Source: Cryptomeria japonica (lineage: Eukaryota; Streptophyta; Pinopsida; Cupressales; Cupressaceae). From it: a DNA stretch of 64,000 nucleotides. Below are positions 58,898-64,000 of this stretch, one piece after another. The translations under genes were made by a program, and so were the position numbers. The notes beneath the pieces are model-generated. The model made no database searches. It was given only the letters and a program-made list of their open reading frames with translations, and was not told the DNA's origin. The stretch lies in contig NC_081408.1 of assembly GCF_030272615.1 (NCBI RefSeq), forward strand, positions 618,820,476 through 618,884,475. The letters run 5' to 3'. Within the stretch, counting starts at the first letter, position 1; each line of letters starts with the position of its first letter.

Positions 58898-61813
58898 TGG
58901 GAAAGAACAAGCGAGGAACGATGGAACAATGAGAGGTTGAAAAGGAAAAACAAAGGTAGCATATGAATAAATTACGTGACATAAGAACAATGGGAGAAGA
59001 AGGTATTGTCATCCTCAACATCTCAATTCAATTTACCAAACAAACATAATGCACCTTATGCAATTGAAGAAGAGACATTTGATTTACCGTATGAACCTAA
59101 TGCAATTGAAGAAGATAACGCATTGAATAATCAATTAAATGATGAACATACACCTTCTCTATTTGATGAATTGAATGTACATAATGCACCAATGTTAACA
59201 CCTCCTAGAATCATTCGTAGGAAACGAAAGTATCTAATCGACATTGATGAGAATATATTGAAGCCAATGCCCAATAAAATGAATGAATGAACTTGTAGGA
59301 GAATGGTTAAAATAATATGGAAAAACTATTTTGAAAACTTAAATCAAATCGTAAGATGTCAATTAATTGTTCAAATGATTAAAAATTTGAATTTTAGAGA
59401 GAATGAAAATTCTAGGCCGAAGATCATTTGAAAGTAACAGTGAAAGAACTATTGTGAGAAATCTATTTGATGCATATCAAGCTATTGGTTTAAAATCATG
59501 TACTAAAGATTCTAATTCTACTCGACGTGTCATTACATCAACCATAATGAGCAAGAAAATAAAAAAAGATCATTTGATAAGAACAAGAAGTAAGTCATTA
59601 AATGTTAGTAGAACAACATTAAGTAAAGCATTAAAGAGGTGGGAAAAAATAGAGGAACCTAATAATAATTCTCTTTGGGCATTCTCGGGTAGACTTCCAT
59701 GCAAAGACAAGGTTGTTGTTGATGCACTAAGAACATTAATTGAAATTTTTTGGCATGAAAACACAAGAGTTTCGCCCAACCAAAGAGATGTTGTTAGAAG
59801 GTGAATTGGGTCTAAAAATCGTGATCCACATGCCAAACACTATTTGGATATGACAAACTAAATTTTATGAAAGATTCCTTCAAAAGTTTCCTCAAATGAG
59901 AATTTCTCAAAGATTTTTTGAAATGACAAAACATTTTTATATTAAGATTAATCATGTACGCACCACGTGTTGTTGTAGGATGCATATTGAATTTTCCATG
60001 CACTATGATTATTTTCATCATATTTGTTCTACTTTGCACACTAATGATGTTTTGCAGGAATGCAATATACAAGCACCTCCTAAGTTGGTAAGAGAATTTA
60101 TTTCAAGTGTGCTATGTAATAGACATGATGGTTGCATTTATTATAAGATGCCTTGTTTGGAAGGTTCTTGTGCTATATGTGGTGGTTTTCAATGTTTACC
60201 AAGATGCGTACATTTGGAGAGCACACATGAAATTGGTACGAAACTAGTTTCTTTCAGAAAATACAAGATAGTCACATGTGGAGTTAAAGATGGAAAATAT
60301 TTGAAGAGATGTGAGATAGTGAAAAATGATATATGTGTAGCTGAATTTATGAAAATGTTTCAAGAGAAACTAGTTTATGGGTACATAATGCATACACATA
60401 GAGCTCGATGGTTAGATGAGCAATTAAAGTTATGTAAGGACATGTTTCCTCTTGGCACCATTGTATCTATCATTGATTTCACTGAAAATTATACACTACA
60501 ACCTCAAAATGAAGTGCAATCTATGCATTATCACTCTGCACAAGTTTTTATTTTTGTACACATAGCATTCATGTATGTAGATGATAGAACAAAGGAGGAT
60601 AAAAAGGTTGTAAGAGAGTATCACTTCTACATAAGTGATGATTGTACTCATTCATCAAAGTTTGTACAAGGATGCTTTAATTTTTTTTATGATAGTTTAA
60701 GGGAAAGGAACATAGGATACAACCGACACTTAATATGGTCATATAATTGCACTGCACAATTCAAGAATGCAAGGATGTTTTATTGGTTGACAAGGATGCA
60801 TATGACAAGTGAGGTACAATATTTTTAGAATTTCATTGAGGCTGGACATGGTAAGGGAGAGCGGGATGGTGCAAGAGCATGTGTGAAAAGAGCCCTAGAT
60901 AGAGAAGAATTGCAATACGAAGGTGGTGCTGAGTTGATAGATGCAAAAACAATTGTGCGATGGTGTAAGCCTACGATGGTCCAAGTAATCCAGGTATGTC
61001 AATGGTTCATAGATATTTTTGGTTGATCACTAAATCTAACATTGAAAACTATCTAGATTGTTGTACAATTGCAGGATCGAGTGACATGTAATAATTTATT
61101 ATTTCAAATTCAAGTTCACTGCTAATCTATACGAGACAGTTGGTCTATTTTTGTTCTTCATGCATGTATTGTTTGTGGGAAGAATGTGAATCACAAGATT
61201 GGGTTGACAAATGGTCGTGTAGACCGTTGGTTCCCATTGATTCATATCAAATTCCCAAAGCACTACAATTGAGCCAGATGGAGACATCAGTGGATTTTGA
61301 CCATGTATTTGACCTAGTGGATTCAGGTGATTTTTTGAGTTAATTTTTTTGCAAGTATTCTTTTTGGTTTATTTTGTTGTACATCATACTTTATTTTTGG
61401 TATAAATTAACACTTTATAAAATGCAGGTCATGTGTATGCAGTTGTTTCAGAAGAGAACAATGAAGAAGGAACAAATTACTATTTGTGTCATTGTGTTGA
61501 GCCAAAAAGAAAATTGAGAACCACAATCATTGACAAAGAGGGTATTGAGTACCCAATAGGGTCTGTTGTCGTGATAGGAACATGGCTTTGGAGATACCCT
61601 ATCAAGAATTCTGATGTTTGGTTGTTCGAGGACTTTGAAACACACAGACATATTCTTCAATTCTCTAACCTTGATGTTGCAAAAAATATTCATTTGATGA
61701 AGTATCATGGTAGACCTCATAACAAGATTTTATGGAAAGTTCGTGAATCTGACCACGAGGCAATACTTGACACAATACGGGTTAGAGTTGATCCTGAAGT
61801 CTCACTTGATTGA
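58898..61813 (+). pseudogene. Transposase-like gene of element B
   Basis: A leader intron may run from GTAGGTG (near 58692) to TATTTAG (58877); the ATG is at 58898 (ATGGGAAAGAAC). Parts in order: an acidic N-terminal part with a basic RRKRK; a helix-turn-helix-like LNVSRTTLSKALKRW (59601 onward); a Cys/His front (TCCCRMHIEF) and CLEGSCAICGG; the core DFTENYT (Asp 60475-60477), PQNEVQS, LIWSYNCTAQFKN (60730-60770), EAGHGKGERDGA (60838-60872); and a C-terminal domain with SVVVIGTWL. An intron at 61327-61427 joins in frame. Breaks: TGA 59288, TGA 59802, a frameshift near 59860, TAG near 60826 and a frameshift near 60970. The Tyr in WSYN replaces a probable Asp. The core pattern resembles uncharacterised transposon proteins I recall from animals; no plant family name comes to mind. 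Confidence 0.75.
61327..61427 (+). other. 101-bp intron in the transposase-like gene of element B
   Basis: The donor CAG|GTGATT and acceptor AATGCAG|GTC join Asp-Ser-Gly-His-Val in frame. Element A is continuous at the same place (GTACAACCAGGACATG), so the intron is absent there. Confidence 0.75.
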
Positions 61814-62479
61814 TTCTACGGTTCAGAGTAGAATGATTTTGAGAATTTTGTATAAATCGTCGACGAATTGTTCTATACTCGTTTTTTGTATATATAAATG
61901 CCTGTGAGCCGATTTTTACATGTTTAGGGGCATAATTTTGTATATTTAAATGATAATGAGCTAATTTGTACATATGTACATGCCAAATTTTGTATATTAA
62001 AATGGCGATGAGATGATTTGTATATTAAAATGGCGATGAGCCGAATCACACATATTGTAATGCCAAATTTTGTATAAAATTCCATGAGATGATTTGTATA
62101 TTAAAATGGCGATGAGCTGAATCACACATATTGTAATGCCAAATTTTGTATAGAAGCCCATGAGATGATTTGTAAGACATTTTTTGGTATAATCAAATAG
62201 CCAAGAGCTGATTTGACCATATTTAGAGGCAAATTTTTGAGTAATATGTGACAATGTTTTGTGACTATTTTGTGTGTCAATGTTTTGTGACTATGTTTTG
62301 AGTATATGTGATGTGTCCTTGGTCAATCATGAGCATTATTAATTCTTGTATAATCATGGATAATTATTTGAGTCATTATCGGGTCATAGGGGTCATAGAT
62401 TGAGACTAGATACAATTTGAGCAAAAATTGTCATTGTTGTAAAAAAAAAATGTCAAAAAAGTTGTCAAGCAACTTCTAC
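61814..62479. repeat. 3' spacer of element B with short tandem repeats
   Basis: TATTAAAATGGCGATGAG and ATTTTGTATA phrases recur several times at 61890-62240. No gene was seen. Confidence 0.7.
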
Positions 62480-64000
62480 ATTGCATCAGTAGGGTATGAC
62501 TCTCGACGTTTCGGTGCTTTGGGATGCATGAGAGGGGCATGCCTAGCGTAAACCAACCCACTCAGATGCACTCGTGACATCGGTTTGTGCACACGATGAA
62601 CCGAATCAGTTCTAACCAATCCTGCAACTTTGCACTGCATGCAACTGACGACTTTTGCAGCAGGCAAAAAAATGTTGCCAATTGAAAATGGCTCTGAGTC
62701 ATAAAAAATTGAGATAGGGCATTGTATAGGAGCCTCACACAACCCTATAGGTTCAAATGGATTGACCATATGTGTCTTGGATTTGAAGAAACAGTTCGTC
62801 AAATTTTGACAATTTTTTGGACTCAGGGCACTTGAGAGATCGCACCGGTATGGTATGACTATCGACATTTTGACACTTTGGGATGCATGAGAGGGGAATG
62901 CCTAGTGTAAACCTACCCACCTAGATGCGCTCGTGACATAAGTTTGTGCACACGATGAACCGAATCAATTCTAGCCAATCTTGCAACTTTGCATTGCATG
63001 CAACTAACGGTTTTTGCAGCAGGCGGAAAAATGCTACCAATAGAAAATGGCTCTGAGTCATCAAAAACCAAGATAGGCCATTGTAGAGGAGCCTCACGCA
63101 ACCCCATAGGTTCAAACAAATCAACCATATGTGTCCTGGATTTGAAGAAACAATCCGTCAAATTTTGATAATTTTTTGGACTTAAGGCACTTGAGAGATC
63201 GCACTGGTATGGTATGACTCTCGATGTTTCAACGCTTGGGGATGAATGAGAGGGGAATGCCTAGCATAAACCTTCCCACTTGGATGCTTTCATGACGTCG
63301 GTTTGTGCACACGATGAACCAAATCAATTCTATCCAATCTTGCAACTTTACATTGCATGCAATTGACGGTTTTTTGCAGCAGGCAAAAAATGCTACCAAT
63401 TGAAAATGGCTCCAAGTCATCAAAAACCTAGATAGGCCATTGTCGAGGAGCCTCACATGACCCCATAGGTTCAAACGGATTGACCATATGTGTCCTGGAT
63501 TGGAAGAAATAGTCCGTCAAATTTTGATAATTTTTTTGACTCATGGCACTTGAGGGATCGCCCCGGTACGATATGACTCTCGACGTTCTAATACTTTGGG
63601 ATGCACAATAGGGGAATTCCAAACATAAACCTGCCCACCTAAACACGCTCGTGAAGTCAGTTTATGCACACGACGAATCGAATCAATTCTAGCCAATTTG
63701 GCAACTTTGCATTGCATGCAACTGACGGTTTTTGTAGCAGGCAAAAAAATGCTACTAATTGAAAATGGCTTCGAGTCGTAAAAAAATGAGATAGGTCATT
63801 GTAGAGGAGCCTCACAAAACCCCACAAGTTCAAACGGATTGACCATATGTGTCTTGGATTTGAAGAAATGGTCTGTCAAATTTTGACAATTTTTTGGACT
63901 CAGGGCACTTGAGAGATCACACCGATATGGTATGACTCTCGACGTTCTAACGCTTTGGGATGCATGAAAGGAGCATGCCTAGCATAAACCTACCCACTTG
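62480..64000. repeat. 359-bp satellite array of element B (continues past the window)
   Basis: The marker GGTATGAC recurs at 62493, 62852, 63211, 63570 (as GATATGAC) and 63929, an exact 359-bp step. The unit shares ordered phrases with the array at 38551-40260 but is diverged overall. Minus-strand frames of 60-130 codons across units are artefacts. Confidence 0.95.

Noticed and set aside
62476-63744. Minus-strand frames of 67-130 codons
   Set aside because: They lie in the 359-bp satellite. 359 is not a multiple of three, so the frames shift from unit to unit, which argues against coding.

Overview
This window looks like repeat-dense intergenic DNA from a large, AT-rich seed-plant genome, and a gymnosperm is my best guess. 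The evidence is nested Ty1-copia and Ty3-gypsy LTR elements with tRNA-type primer-binding sites, a plant mobile domain fragment, plant-style GT-AG introns, long microsatellites and several satellite arrays. I see no intact host housekeeping gene, rRNA, tRNA or CRISPR. Almost every reading frame with a recognisable family belongs to a mobile element, and nearly all are broken.

Layout. 92-2330 is a short non-autonomous copia-like element on the minus strand. 5183-8050 is a satellite field: seven near-identical 211-bp units followed by a decayed related zone. 8051-13647 is non-coding, with a GTCAA-rich tract and a solo copia-type LTR (12069-13519, flanked by TAATC). 13648-21361 is a complete-ended gypsy element on the plus strand that carries only gag and a protease-like domain. 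About 22600-43590 is a composite locus, 'element A': inverted-repeat-bounded GA microsatellites, a transposase-like gene (+), a 359-bp satellite and a six-exon unknown gene (-). An 11.4-kb gypsy element on the minus strand (25773-37141) is inserted in the transposase-like gene with a perfect GTTGG target duplication. 45584-53752 holds two degenerate copia elements facing each other. From about 54540 to the end is 'element B', a paralogous, less interrupted copy of the same architecture: microsatellites and inverted CATATG-centred repeats, the transposase-like gene at 58898-61813, then the 359-bp satellite, which runs off the window.

The most interesting content is the A/B pair. Two loci about 35 kb apart share, in the same order, pyrimidine/purine arrays, about 20-bp CATATGACCCC repeats in both orientations, a protein with a D-F-x-E-N-Y ... 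Q-N-E-V-Q-S ... G-H-G-K-G-x-x-D-G-A core and a Cys/His-rich front part, and a downstream satellite whose monomer is 359 bp in both although the sequences have diverged. In A a second, convergent gene with phase-0 introns follows the satellite. I infer a two-gene DNA transposon family with a built-in satellite. I cannot assign it to a named plant superfamily from memory, and no database search was possible.

The gypsy element inside A has lost reverse transcriptase, RNase H and the integrase core, but keeps an integrase C-terminus fused downstream of gag-protease, and it carries an antisense plant-mobile-domain gene with its own TATA box and intron. All coordinates were read by eye; boundaries marked approximate may be off by tens of bases.
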